64,000 nucleotides of DNA from Hyphomicrobiales bacterium (GTDB lineage Bacteria; Pseudomonadota; Alphaproteobacteria; Rhizobiales; Xanthobacteraceae): the NCBI GenBank assembly GCA_017305715.1, contig JAFKKG010000036.1, forward strand, positions 45,630-109,629. The letters run 5' to 3'. Below the pieces are notes generated by a model that saw nothing but the letters and a program-made list of their open reading frames with translations, was not told the origin of the DNA and made no database searches. Below are positions 7,973-15,497 of the stretch, piece after piece; within the stretch, counting starts at the first letter, position 1; the number at the start of each line of letters is the position of its first letter. A program made the position numbers and the translations under genes.

Positions 7973-10204
7973 CTATTCGATGCTGGCGCCGCGGCGCAGA
8001 TCCGCTTCGATCTGAAGCCTGGTCCCGCCGCCGAACCGCGCCCGGTAGACCTGCAGGTTCTCCATGATCCGCTGCACGTAGTTGCGCGTCTCGGAGAACG
8101 GAATCTGTTCGACCCAATCGACCGCGTCGACTTTGGGATCGCGTGGATCGCCGTAGCGTTCGATCCACTTCCTGACGCTGCCGCGGCCGGCATTATAGGC
8201 CGCGAAGGTCAGGATGTAGGAACCGCGATAGTCCTCGAGCAACCCGCCGAGTTCGGCCGCGCCCATTGCGGCGTTATAGACCGGATCGGTCTTCATCCGG
8301 TTGAGGTCGAAGCTGACGCCGGCCCGTTTGGCGACGTAGCGCCCGGCGTCCGGCGTCACCTGCATCAGGCCGTATGCCTGCGCCGGCGAAACCACGGCCT
8401 GGTTGAAGGCGCTTTCCTGCCGGCAGATGGCGTAGACGATGCTCTGCTCGACCTCCGGCCCAAACGGCTTGAACGGCGGGATGCCATTGACGGGATAGGC
8501 GTAGTGGTCGAACGGCAGCCCCCGATTGAGGGCGGCCTTGCCGAGCAGCAGCATGCCGCGGGCGTCGGCATAGCGTGCCGTCAGCTCGCCGAGGCCGGCC
8601 AGTGCATCGGGGTCGCCGTTCTCGCCCATGTCGGCGAGAATCGGGATCGCGACCTCGCGCTCGTCGAGCTCATAGAGCAACTGCGCCGCCCGCACGATCT
8701 CCAGCCGGTCCGCGCCGCGCCCGCGGGGGACGCCATTCAATTCGATCTGCGGCAATCCAAGTTTGGCGCGTGCCAATTGACCGTAATAGCTGGTGGATTG
8801 TTCGGCGGCCCGCGCGTAGGCGGCGCGTGCCTCCTGGCCGCGCCCTGCGGCCTCTGCGGCGCGGCCTTGCCAATAGCCGGCACGGGCGAGGGCGGTCGGA
8901 TTGACGCTGCCGACGCCGATGCGCGCAAAATGCTGGGCGGCCACCGCCGGATCCTTCAGGAAACGGAGCGCGATCCAGCCTGCGGTGAATTCCTGTTCGG
9001 TCTTGTAGATATCGCGCGAGGGCAGCGCGGCGTCCCTTGCGATCAGATAGGCGGTGCGATGTTCGCCGACGTCCAGCATCTTGCGCGCCAGCAGCCGCCG
9101 CTCGATCCACCATTCGTCGAGATTGTGCAGTCGGCCTGGATCCTTCGGTGCGCCCATCATCAATTGGGCGGCCTCGGCAAATTTCTCCTCGCGGCGGAGC
9201 AATTGGATCCTGGCGAAGGCGTAGCCGGGATCGCCATGCAGTTCGCGCGGCACCGCATCGAGCAACGCCCTGAGGTTGGAGCCCTTTTTGTTTGCCGCGA
9301 TCCGTGCCTTGGCCAAGGCTAGATGACCGGCACCCATCCGCTTCGCGGCGCGCAGGCCGGCGGCCTCCTGCTCGGTGCCGTAGAGCATCATGTCCATCCG
9401 CGCCTTGTGATCGCCGGCGTTCAGCAAGGCGCCGAAGAGATCAAGTGCGGTGGTCTCGGTATCTTCAGTCATGCCGTCGCGCCGCCAGGCGTCGCGCACC
9501 AGCCGCTCGGCGTTGGCGCGATCGCCGCGTGCGATCATCACCCGCGCCAGCGCGAACTTGCCCTTGGCCGAAATCGGCGATTCGTTTTCGAACCACGACC
9601 ACACCGTGGCGTCGTCGCGCTTGTCGTCCCACAGCGCGGCCTCGATGCGCCGGCGCAGGAAGGTCTGCGACGGCCAGCTCGGATTGGCCGAAACGAAGGC
9701 CCGATAACGCTCGACCGACGCGCCATTGTTGTCGCTGCGCAGGATCAGCCATTCGGCGAGTTTGCGCGCGACCGGATCGGTGATGCCGGCCTGGGCCTGC
9801 GTTGCATCCGCAGGCTTGCGCTTGCGGATGAGCTCGATGACGTTTTCCAGTGTGTCCTTGTCGGCCTGCGGGGTCGATGACGTCGCCGCCACCGCGGCGG
9901 CCGCAACCGGTTTGCGCGCCGCGGGCAGGGCGGCATGCGCGCGCGTCGCGGGCGCGAGAGCCGGTCCGGGAGCTGGTAATGGCGAGATCGGAGCCGCCGC
10001 TGCGGGCGCCGCGGCCAGGGAACGCTGCACCGGGCTCGCCGGTGTCGTCTTTGGAACGACATTGCGGGCGATCGGCCGCGGCTTTGGCAACGGAACTTTC
10101 GGTTTGGCCCAGGCGTCCGCAGGAATTGCAGACAGGCCGACCGCCAGTACCAGGCTTGTCGCCAGTGCGGATCGCAATGCGGCTGCGCGGGCGGAACGGG
10201 TCAC
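7973..10204 (-). CDS. slt: Soluble lytic murein transglycosylase (Slt70 type)
   Basis: The protein is periplasmic and cleaves the MurNAc-GlcNAc bond with formation of 1,6-anhydroMurNAc. From a GTG start at 10204 it has 743 residues. That start has an AGAGGAA Shine-Dalgarno and directly gives a signal peptide ending in SAIPADAWA; the frame remains open to 10324. A Pro/Ala-rich linker follows, then a long alpha-helical superhelix of TPR-like repeats, then the catalytic SLT domain with Glu597 in the motif RQESAF, the downstream GLMQVTP, and AAYNAGRG. This layout is that of Slt70. It is transcribed divergently from dapA. Confidence 0.93.
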   Translation of the reverse strand: MTRSARAAALRSALATSLVLAVGLSAIPADAWAKPKVPLPKPRPIARNVVPKTTPASPVQRSLAAAPAAAAPISPLPAPGPALAPATRAHAALPAARKPVAAAAVAATSSTPQADKDTLENVIELIRKRKPADATQAQAGITDPVARKLAEWLILRSDNNGASVERYRAFVSANPSWPSQTFLRRRIEAALWDDKRDDATVWSWFENESPISAKGKFALARVMIARGDRANAERLVRDAWRRDGMTEDTETTALDLFGALLNAGDHKARMDMMLYGTEQEAAGLRAAKRMGAGHLALAKARIAANKKGSNLRALLDAVPRELHGDPGYAFARIQLLRREEKFAEAAQLMMGAPKDPGRLHNLDEWWIERRLLARKMLDVGEHRTAYLIARDAALPSRDIYKTEQEFTAGWIALRFLKDPAVAAQHFARIGVGSVNPTALARAGYWQGRAAEAAGRGQEARAAYARAAEQSTSYYGQLARAKLGLPQIELNGVPRGRGADRLEIVRAAQLLYELDEREVAIPILADMGENGDPDALAGLGELTARYADARGMLLLGKAALNRGLPFDHYAYPVNGIPPFKPFGPEVEQSIVYAICRQESAFNQAVVSPAQAYGLMQVTPDAGRYVAKRAGVSFDLNRMKTDPVYNAAMGAAELGGLLEDYRGSYILTFAAYNAGRGSVRKWIERYGDPRDPKVDAVDWVEQIPFSETRNYVQRIMENLQVYRARFGGGTRLQIEADLRRGASIE

Positions 10205-10545
10205 GGCTTTCCTCTGCGGCGGCGAATCATTCAATCGCTGAAGCCTTAGGTCTATTTGATTGAATATGTGGACAAAATGCCAAAAACGTCGCAGCTCGCG
10301 ATGTTTGCGCCACCACCACGGCAAAATCGCGGCTGGAGCTGATTCCGTCCCGATGGCATCTGAACGGCGGCCTGGATTCTGGTTTTGCCGTGTCGCAGGC
10401 GCGCTGCCGCGCTGCGGTCGGAAAGCGCATCAAAAACAAAGGCCTGTGGCTATATCCTTCGGCCCTTTCGCCAGACCCGCAGACTCGATATGAATTGGCT
10501 GGCCATTTTTTAAAGTGCCGTCGCCAGCGCGTTGGGAGAAAGTCC
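10205..10545. promoter_or_regulatory. Divergent promoter region between slt and dapA
   Basis: These 341 bases separate two divergently read genes and should contain both promoters. I see no convincing -35/-10 pair or palindrome. The GGGAGA ribosome binding site of dapA is at about 10534. Confidence 0.45.
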
Positions 10546-11436
10546 ATGGCAGCCAAGACGAAGTTCCGGGGATCGTTCACCGCACTGGTCACGCCGTTCA
10601 AGAACGGCGCGGTCGACGAGGCGGCCTTCCGCGGTCTTGTCAGCTGGCAGATCGAGCAGGGTTCGCATGGCCTCGTTCCCGTCGGCACCACCGGCGAAAG
10701 CCCGACACTGAGCCATCAGGAGCATCACCGGGTCGTCGAAATGTGTCTCGATGAGGCAAAGGGTCGCGTGCCGGTCATCGCCGGCGCGGGCTCGAACTCC
10801 ACGCGCGAGGCCGTCGATCTGGCGGTCCACGCCGAGAAGGCCGGCGCCGATGCCGTGCTGGTGGTGACGCCATATTACAACAAGCCTACCCAGGAAGGGA
10901 TGTACCAGCACTTCAAGGCGGTGAATGACGCGATCGGCATCCCGATCATCATCTACAATATCCCGCCGCGCTCCGTCGTCGATATGTCCGTCGAGACCAT
11001 GGCCCGGTTGTTCGAGTTGAAGAACATCGCCGGCGTCAAGGACGCCACGGCCAATCTCGCCCGGGTATCGCAACAGCGCCATGCGATGGGGCCGGATTTT
11101 ATCCAACTGTCCGGCGAGGACATGACGGCGCTGGCTTACATGGCGGCGGGCGGACATGGGTGTATTTCGGTGGTCTCCAATGTGGCGCCAAAATTGTGCG
11201 CTGAACTGATGTCGGCCGTCCTGAAGGGCGATTACGCGACCGGACTGAAGCTCCAAGACCGGTTGACGCCGCTGCATGATGCCATCTTCAAGGAGCCGGG
11301 TCTCGCGGGAGCCAAGCATGGCCTCAAGCTGCTGGGGCGGCTGGGCGACGAAGTGCGGCTGCCGCTGATGAATGTCACGCCGTCGACCGGCAAGGTGATC
11401 CGCGACGCCATGGTTCATGCCGGCCTGATCAACTGA
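10546..11436 (+). CDS. dapA: 4-hydroxy-tetrahydrodipicolinate synthase
   Basis: This enzyme condenses pyruvate with aspartate semialdehyde, the first committed step to lysine and meso-diaminopimelate. The 296-residue TIM barrel shows the Schiff-base Lys165 in IAGVKDAT, the catalytic Tyr137 in IIYNIPPR, the GTTGE motif at 48-52 and [13 protein letters not shown]. The ATG at 10546 gives the family N-terminus. mscL and smpB follow on the same strand with short spacing, a gene order seen in related genomes. Confidence 0.97.
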   Translation: MAAKTKFRGSFTALVTPFKNGAVDEAAFRGLVSWQIEQGSHGLVPVGTTGESPTLSHQEHHRVVEMCLDEAKGRVPVIAGAGSNSTREAVDLAVHAEKAGADAVLVVTPYYNKPTQEGMYQHFKAVNDAIGIPIIIYNIPPRSVVDMSVETMARLFELKNIAGVKDATANLARVSQQRHAMGPDFIQLSGEDMTALAYMAAGGHGCISVVSNVAPKLCAELMSAVLKGDYATGLKLQDRLTPLHDAIFKEPGLAGAKHGLKLLGRLGDEVRLPLMNVTPSTGKVIRDAMVHAGLIN

Positions 11437-11477
11437 AACAGACCTCTCATTCCGATGAACCTGGAAGGAAATCGACA

Positions 11478-11894
11478 ATGCTGAAGGAATTCCGCGAATT
11501 CGCCATGAAGGGCAACGTCGTCGATCTCGCGGTCGGCGTCATCATCGGTGCGGCCTTCGGCGCCATCGTTTCCTCGCTGGTCGGTGACATCATCATGCCG
11601 ATCATCGGCTCGATCACTGGCGGCCTCGACTTCTCCAACTATTTCACCGGGCTGTCGAAGGCGGTGACCGCGACCAACCTGGCGGACGCCAAGAAGCAGG
11701 GCGCCGTGCTGGCCTGGGGCAACTTCCTGACCCTGACGCTGAATTTCCTCATCGTCGCCTTCGTGCTGTTCATGGTCATCCGGGCCATGAACACGCTGAA
11801 GCGCAAGGATGAAGCCAAGCCCGCTGAGCCGGCGAAGCCGTCGGCCGAGGTGGCGCTGTTGACCGAGATCCGCGATCTCCTCAAGAAGGCGTGA
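11478..11894 (+). CDS. mscL: Large-conductance mechanosensitive channel
   Basis: The 138-residue inner-membrane protein has the MscL layout: an N-terminal amphipathic helix ([20 protein letters not shown]), first pore helix with the glycine-rich [17 protein letters not shown], a periplasmic loop, a second helix near [18 protein letters not shown], and a charged C-terminal bundle. It opens under hypo-osmotic membrane tension and releases solutes. AGGAA lies before the ATG. The stop is one base from the smpB start, so the two are co-transcribed. Confidence 0.97.
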   Translation: MLKEFREFAMKGNVVDLAVGVIIGAAFGAIVSSLVGDIIMPIIGSITGGLDFSNYFTGLSKAVTATNLADAKKQGAVLAWGNFLTLTLNFLIVAFVLFMVIRAMNTLKRKDEAKPAEPAKPSAEVALLTEIRDLLKKA

Positions 11895-11895
11895 A

Positions 11896-12369
11896 GTGGC
11901 CGAGAAGAACGAGCGCCCGATCAAGGTTGTCGCCGAGAACCGCAAGGCCCGGTTCAACTACGCGATCGAGGACACGATCGAGACCGGCATTGCGCTAACC
12001 GGTACCGAAGTGAAGTCGATCCGCAACGGCAAGACCACGATTGCGGAATCCTATGCCGACACCAAGGACGGCGAGATCTGGCTGATCAACGCCAATATTC
12101 CCGAATATCTGCAGGCCAACCGCTTCAACCATGAGCCGAAGCGGCCGCGCAAACTGTTGCTGCATCGCAAGCAAATCAACAAGCTGATGGGCGCCGTCGA
12201 TCGCGAAGGCATGACGCTGATCCCGCTAAAGCTCTATTTCAACGAGCGCGGTCGCGCCAAGCTGTTGCTGGCGGTGGCGAAAGGCAAGAAGCTGCATGAC
12301 AAGCGCGAGACCGAAAAGAAACGCGACTGGGGCCGGGAGAAGGGCCGCCTGATGCGGGCGCGGGGGTAG
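11896..12369 (+). CDS. smpB: SsrA-binding protein SmpB
   Basis: SmpB binds tmRNA and delivers it to stalled ribosomes for trans-translation. The 157-residue product has the family signatures: [28 protein letters not shown], then the [20 protein letters not shown]-like segment and the basic tail [21 protein letters not shown], which acts in the decoding centre. It starts with GTG, one base after the mscL stop. The usual MAEKNE-type start of the family supports this start. The tmRNA gene itself is not in the window. Confidence 0.97.
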   Translation: MAEKNERPIKVVAENRKARFNYAIEDTIETGIALTGTEVKSIRNGKTTIAESYADTKDGEIWLINANIPEYLQANRFNHEPKRPRKLLLHRKQINKLMGAVDREGMTLIPLKLYFNERGRAKLLLAVAKGKKLHDKRETEKKRDWGREKGRLMRARG

Positions 12370-12372
12370 GGG

Positions 12373-12475
12373 GCGAATAGGGAATGGCGAATAGCGAGTA
12401 GGCAATGGCGAATAGTAAGTCCTTTGGATACCCTTTCCATTCGCTACTCGCCATTCGCGCTCCTCGCTACTCGCC
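12373..12475. repeat. Inverted array of short GCGAATA/GGAATGG-type repeats
   Basis: The left half contains several copies of a degenerate short unit (GCGAATA, GCGAGTA, GGAATG, GCAATG). The right half contains the reverse complements (CATTCGCTACTCGCC, CATTCGC, CTCGCTACTCGCC). The two halves can pair into an imperfect long hairpin, separated by about 25 bases around TAAGTCCTTTGGATACC. It fills the whole space between smpB and the peroxiredoxin gene and could act as a terminator. Confidence 0.75.
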
Positions 12476-12496
12476 GCCTTGAGGGAACGAGAACCG

Positions 12497-13072
12497 ATGA
12501 ACCAGAAAAACCTGCTTGAAGTCGACTGGAGCAAAATCCCGCCGCCATCGGACGATGGCGCGGCGAACCATCTTGTCGGCATGACGATTCCGCCGCTCAG
12601 CCTCATCGCGACCGACGACCAGTCCATCACGCTGTCGGGGCTGCCCGGCCGGACCGTGGTATTCGCCTATCCCCGCACCGGCGAGCCGGGCAAGATCAGT
12701 CTGGTCGATGATTGGGACATGATTCCCGGCGCGCGTGGTTGTACGCCGCAGACCTGTTCGTTCCGCGATTTGTATGCCGAACTGAAAGCCGCCGGCGCCG
12801 GGCATGTGTTCGGCCTGTCGACGCAAAGCAACGTCTACCAGACCGAGATGGCGTCGCGGCTGCATTTGCCGTTTGCGGTGCTGTCCGACGAGAAGCTGGC
12901 GCTGACGCGTGCGTTGAATCTGCCGACGATGGAAGTGGCTGGGCTGACCCTGATCAAGCGCCTGGCGCTGATCATCGACAATGGCCGCATCAGTCACGTG
13001 TTCTATCCGGTGTTTCCGCCGGACCGTAATGCCGGCGACGTGCTGGCGTGGTTGAAGGCGAACCCGGCATAA
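12497..13072 (+). CDS. Peroxiredoxin (AhpC/TSA, BCP-like)
   Basis: The 191-residue protein has a thioredoxin-fold peroxiredoxin core. The motif RGCTPQTCSFRDLY places the peroxidatic Cys at 82 and a second Cys at 87, the spacing used by atypical two-Cys BCP-type enzymes. The N-terminal half has the sheet segment TVVFAYPRTGEPG; the C-terminal half has VFGLSTQSNVYQTEMA and the redox-partner face. It reduces peroxides using thioredoxin or a similar donor in the cytoplasm. The ATG at 12497 follows a GAGGGAACG site. An in-frame ATG at 12479 lacks a better site. Confidence 0.88.
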   Translation: MNQKNLLEVDWSKIPPPSDDGAANHLVGMTIPPLSLIATDDQSITLSGLPGRTVVFAYPRTGEPGKISLVDDWDMIPGARGCTPQTCSFRDLYAELKAAGAGHVFGLSTQSNVYQTEMASRLHLPFAVLSDEKLALTRALNLPTMEVAGLTLIKRLALIIDNGRISHVFYPVFPPDRNAGDVLAWLKANPA

Positions 13073-13074
13073 GG

Positions 13075-13121
13075 CGCTTTCAAGCGAGTGGCGTCCGGTT
13101 CCTGCGAAGAAAACGCGTCAA
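13075..13121. repeat. Intergenic repeat of the CGAA...GGTTC..GAAAACGCG type, copy 1
   Basis: The segment TTTCAAGCGAGTGGCGTCCGG and the following GTTCCTGCGAAGAAAACGCGTCAA resemble two other segments in the window (19323 and 58388). All three have a GCGAA...CCGGTTCGCG-like dyad followed by GA(A/G)GAAAACG. It lies just past the peroxiredoxin stop between convergent genes. Confidence 0.6.
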
Positions 13122-13131
13122 CCAACCGGCG

Positions 13132-13782
13132 CTAGCTCTCGTCCAGATCCGCGCGCACCTTCGCAAACACGCTGCGAAACATTTCGGGCGTCAGCACGCG
13201 GGTATTCGTGTTGTAGCGCGAGCAGTGATAGCTGTCGTAGAGCTTGATGGTGCCGGCGCTGTGCACGGCACCGTGCGCAAATGGCGCCGCGGCGTTTCGG
13301 AGCCCCAGCGCCTTCACCGTCGATTCATGGGCGATGCGGCCGAGCGCCACGATCGAGCGAAGTTTCGGCATGCCCGCGATGGTTGCGATCAGGAATTGCC
13401 GGCAGGTGTTGATCTCGGCCGGCAGCGGCTTGTTCTGTGGCGGCACGCAGTGCACCGCATTGCCGATCCGGCAGTCGACCAGCCGCAACCCATCGTCCGG
13501 CCGCGCCTGATAGGTGCCCTTGGCGAAGCCATATTCCAGCAAGGTGGCATAGAGCAGATCGCCCGCGTAGTCGCCGGTGAAGGGGCGGCCGGTACGATTG
13601 GCGCCCTGCATGCCCGGGGCGAGGCCCACGATCAACAACCGTCCCTTTTGATCGCCGAAGGCAGGCACCGGCGCATTGTGCCAATCCGGCTCTTTCGCGC
13701 GTGTCTGCATGCGAAAGTCGACAAGCCGCGGGCAGAGCGGACAGTTGCGGTCGGGTTCGGCGGGGGCGGCGATGCTAGCCAT
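13132..13782 (-). CDS. Family-5 (UDGb) uracil-DNA glycosylase
   Basis: This 216-residue enzyme removes uracil and deaminated purines from DNA. The UDG family 5 signatures are visible: GLAPGMQGANRTGRPFTGD near residue 55 for the catalytic loop, which lacks the Asp/Asn of family 1, and DSYHCSRYN near the C-terminus for the intercalation loop. Four Cys (two in CPLC near residues 14-17, one in NAVHC, one in NTCRQF) fit the [4Fe-4S] ligands. The gene lies next to the NYN protein on the same strand but with its own short leader. Confidence 0.92.
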   Translation of the reverse strand: MASIAAPAEPDRNCPLCPRLVDFRMQTRAKEPDWHNAPVPAFGDQKGRLLIVGLAPGMQGANRTGRPFTGDYAGDLLYATLLEYGFAKGTYQARPDDGLRLVDCRIGNAVHCVPPQNKPLPAEINTCRQFLIATIAGMPKLRSIVALGRIAHESTVKALGLRNAAAPFAHGAVHSAGTIKLYDSYHCSRYNTNTRVLTPEMFRSVFAKVRADLDES

Positions 13783-13814
13783 CTAAACGTGACTAGCAGC
13801 GCACCTGATCATTC

Positions 13815-14447
13815 TCAATCGTCGAAGTCCTCATCACCCGCGCCACGGGGCGCCATGGTGGTCGCGCGCTGCAGGAATTGCGGCGCGTGATGACGCGGCT
13901 CGCGCGGGGCGGGGCGCTCTGAGGGATCGCGGCCAAGCTTGGATTGCAACTCGACCAGGTCGGTGAAGACGTCGGCCTGGCGGCGCAGTTCGTCGGCAAT
14001 CATCGGCGGCTGGCTCGAAATCGTCGATACTACCGTGACGCGAACGCCGCGCCGCTGCACCGCTTCAACCAGCGAGCGAAAATCGCCGTCGCCGGAAAAC
14101 AGCACGATCTGATCGACATGTTCGGCGAGCTCCATGGCATCGACGGCGAGTTCGATGTCCATATTGCCCTTCACCTTGCGGCGGCCGCTGGCGTCTATGA
14201 ATTCCTTGGTCGCCTTGGTGACGACGGTGTAGCCGTTGTAATCGAGCCAGTCGATCAGAGGACGGATCGAGGAGTATTCCTGATCCTCGATAATCGCCGT
14301 GTAGTAGAACGCGCGCAGCAGCGTACCGCGGCTCTGGAATTCCTTGAGAAGGCGCTTGTAGTCGATGTCGAAGCCGAGTGTCTTTGCGGTTGCATAGAGA
14401 TTGGCGCCATCGATAAAGAGCGCGATCTTGTTGGAAACGGGTGACAT
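13815..14447 (-). CDS. NYN/LabA-type (DUF88) putative nuclease
   Basis: The 210-residue product has the PIN-like NYN fold of LabA/DUF88 proteins. The first metal-site Asp lies in IALFIDGANLY (Asp13), further acidic positions follow in VKGNMDIELAVDAME, and the second conserved block is VLFSGDGDFRSLVEAVQRRG. Homologues bind or cleave RNA. After residue 170 a basic, Pro/Arg-rich tail may be disordered. The frame runs upstream to 14507, but the ATG at 14447 starts the conserved region. It is divergent from rpoZ. Confidence 0.88.
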   Translation of the reverse strand: MSPVSNKIALFIDGANLYATAKTLGFDIDYKRLLKEFQSRGTLLRAFYYTAIIEDQEYSSIRPLIDWLDYNGYTVVTKATKEFIDASGRRKVKGNMDIELAVDAMELAEHVDQIVLFSGDGDFRSLVEAVQRRGVRVTVVSTISSQPPMIADELRRQADVFTDLVELQSKLGRDPSERPAPREPRHHAPQFLQRATTMAPRGAGDEDFDD

Positions 14448-14798
14448 CAAAGTGGTTCTCGCGTTGTTGTTAACGTTTTTAGCGCAGCGGCGATCGACCG
14501 CGCGCACTTTCCAGTCCAGCTGCCTAAAGTTCGGTGAATCTTCCCCACGACACTCACCACTTTAATTATGGTGGCGAGAGGGCAAAAAACCTAGACTTTT
14601 GACGTCGCAATGAGAGATTACTTGTCCCGGACGGTGTCCCGCCGTCTCCGGACGCTCCGGCCTTCTGGCCCCGGGTCTTGGGTTAGCAGAGCCGACCGGG
14701 AAGGCAAATCACAAATTTTGCCTTGCGAAACGTCGTCCACCCCTATAACTAGCCCCCATAACCAACATATTGGGCCCCATTTAACGGAGCGACAGTCT
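14448..14798. promoter_or_regulatory. Divergent promoter region NYN gene / rpoZ
   Basis: These 351 bases separate divergent genes. A TTGACG hexamer at about 14598 and CTATAACT at about 14742 are promoter-like but too far apart to form one promoter. A weak dyad (TCACCAC/GGTGGCGA) surrounds the AT-rich TTTAATTAT at about 14560. The GGAGCGACAG ribosome binding site of rpoZ is at its end. Confidence 0.4.
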
Positions 14799-15191
14799 AT
14801 GGCGCGCGTCACCGTGGAAGATTGCATTGATAAGGTCGACAACCGGTTCGACCTGGTTCTGCTGGCGGCACATCGCGCCCGTATGATCTCGTCCGGATCA
14901 CAACTCACAGTTGATCGCGATAATGACAAGAACCCGGTCGTTTCGCTGCGGGAAATCGCCGACTCCTCGATTTCTCCGGAAGATTTGCGCGAGGAACTCG
15001 TTCATTCCCTGCAGAAATTCGTCGAGGTCGATGAGCCTGAGCCCGATACCGTTCCTTTGATCGGCTCGGCCGGTGCCAGCGTCGATGCCGACGACACCGA
15101 GGTCGCGGTCGAACGCATGACCGAGGAGGAGCTCCTGAAGGGCCTCGAAGGCCTCGCTCCGCCGGAAGAGCAGCCCGAAGAGGACGAATAG
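14799..15191 (+). CDS. rpoZ: RNA polymerase omega subunit
   Basis: The 130-residue omega subunit helps fold and recruit the beta' subunit and forms part of the ppGpp site on RNA polymerase. The N-terminal [20 protein letters not shown] and [11 protein letters not shown] are diagnostic. The acidic C-terminal tail (Glu/Asp/Pro-rich, ending PEEDE) is longer than in enterobacteria, as is usual in alphaproteobacteria. The upstream frame to 14610 is spurious; this ATG has a GGAGCGA site. It precedes the ppGpp synthetase gene, an order that is widely conserved. Confidence 0.97.
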   Translation: MARVTVEDCIDKVDNRFDLVLLAAHRARMISSGSQLTVDRDNDKNPVVSLREIADSSISPEDLREELVHSLQKFVEVDEPEPDTVPLIGSAGASVDADDTEVAVERMTEEELLKGLEGLAPPEEQPEEDE

Positions 15192-15238
15192 TCGCAGCTT
15201 TCGGGCGCTCCCAACTCCTGCCCAACCCCTGATCTGTC

Positions 15239-15275
15239 AAAGGCCCGGATATTTGTCCGGGCCTTTGCTTTTGTT
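15239..15275 (+). terminator. Rho-independent terminator after rpoZ
   Basis: The stem AAAGGCCCGGA/TCCGGGCCTTT with a short loop (TATTTG) is followed by a T-rich tract. It separates rpoZ from relA/spoT, which therefore probably has its own promoter within 15276-15490. Confidence 0.9.
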
Positions 15276-15497
15276 GACATTTTTTCGGTTACGGTGCGTC
15301 CTTGGCGGATGGGTGCGATCGCCTGGACCGGTTTGGCCGCCGCTTGGCCATGGGTTCGGCAAATATAACGGGCCCAAGCCATGCGAAATTGATCGTTTGC
15401 CGCCGCTTAAGTGGGTGCAGCATCGTTCGAAAACGCATTAGATGTTGGTGAGGCATTCTTGCGGCGGGCCAGTTCGGCGCGCGGAGGCAGTGATTCG

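Noticed and set aside
7868-9322. 484-codon forward frame antisense to slt
   Set aside because: The reverse-strand Slt has complete catalytic motifs and a signal peptide; the forward frame matches no family.
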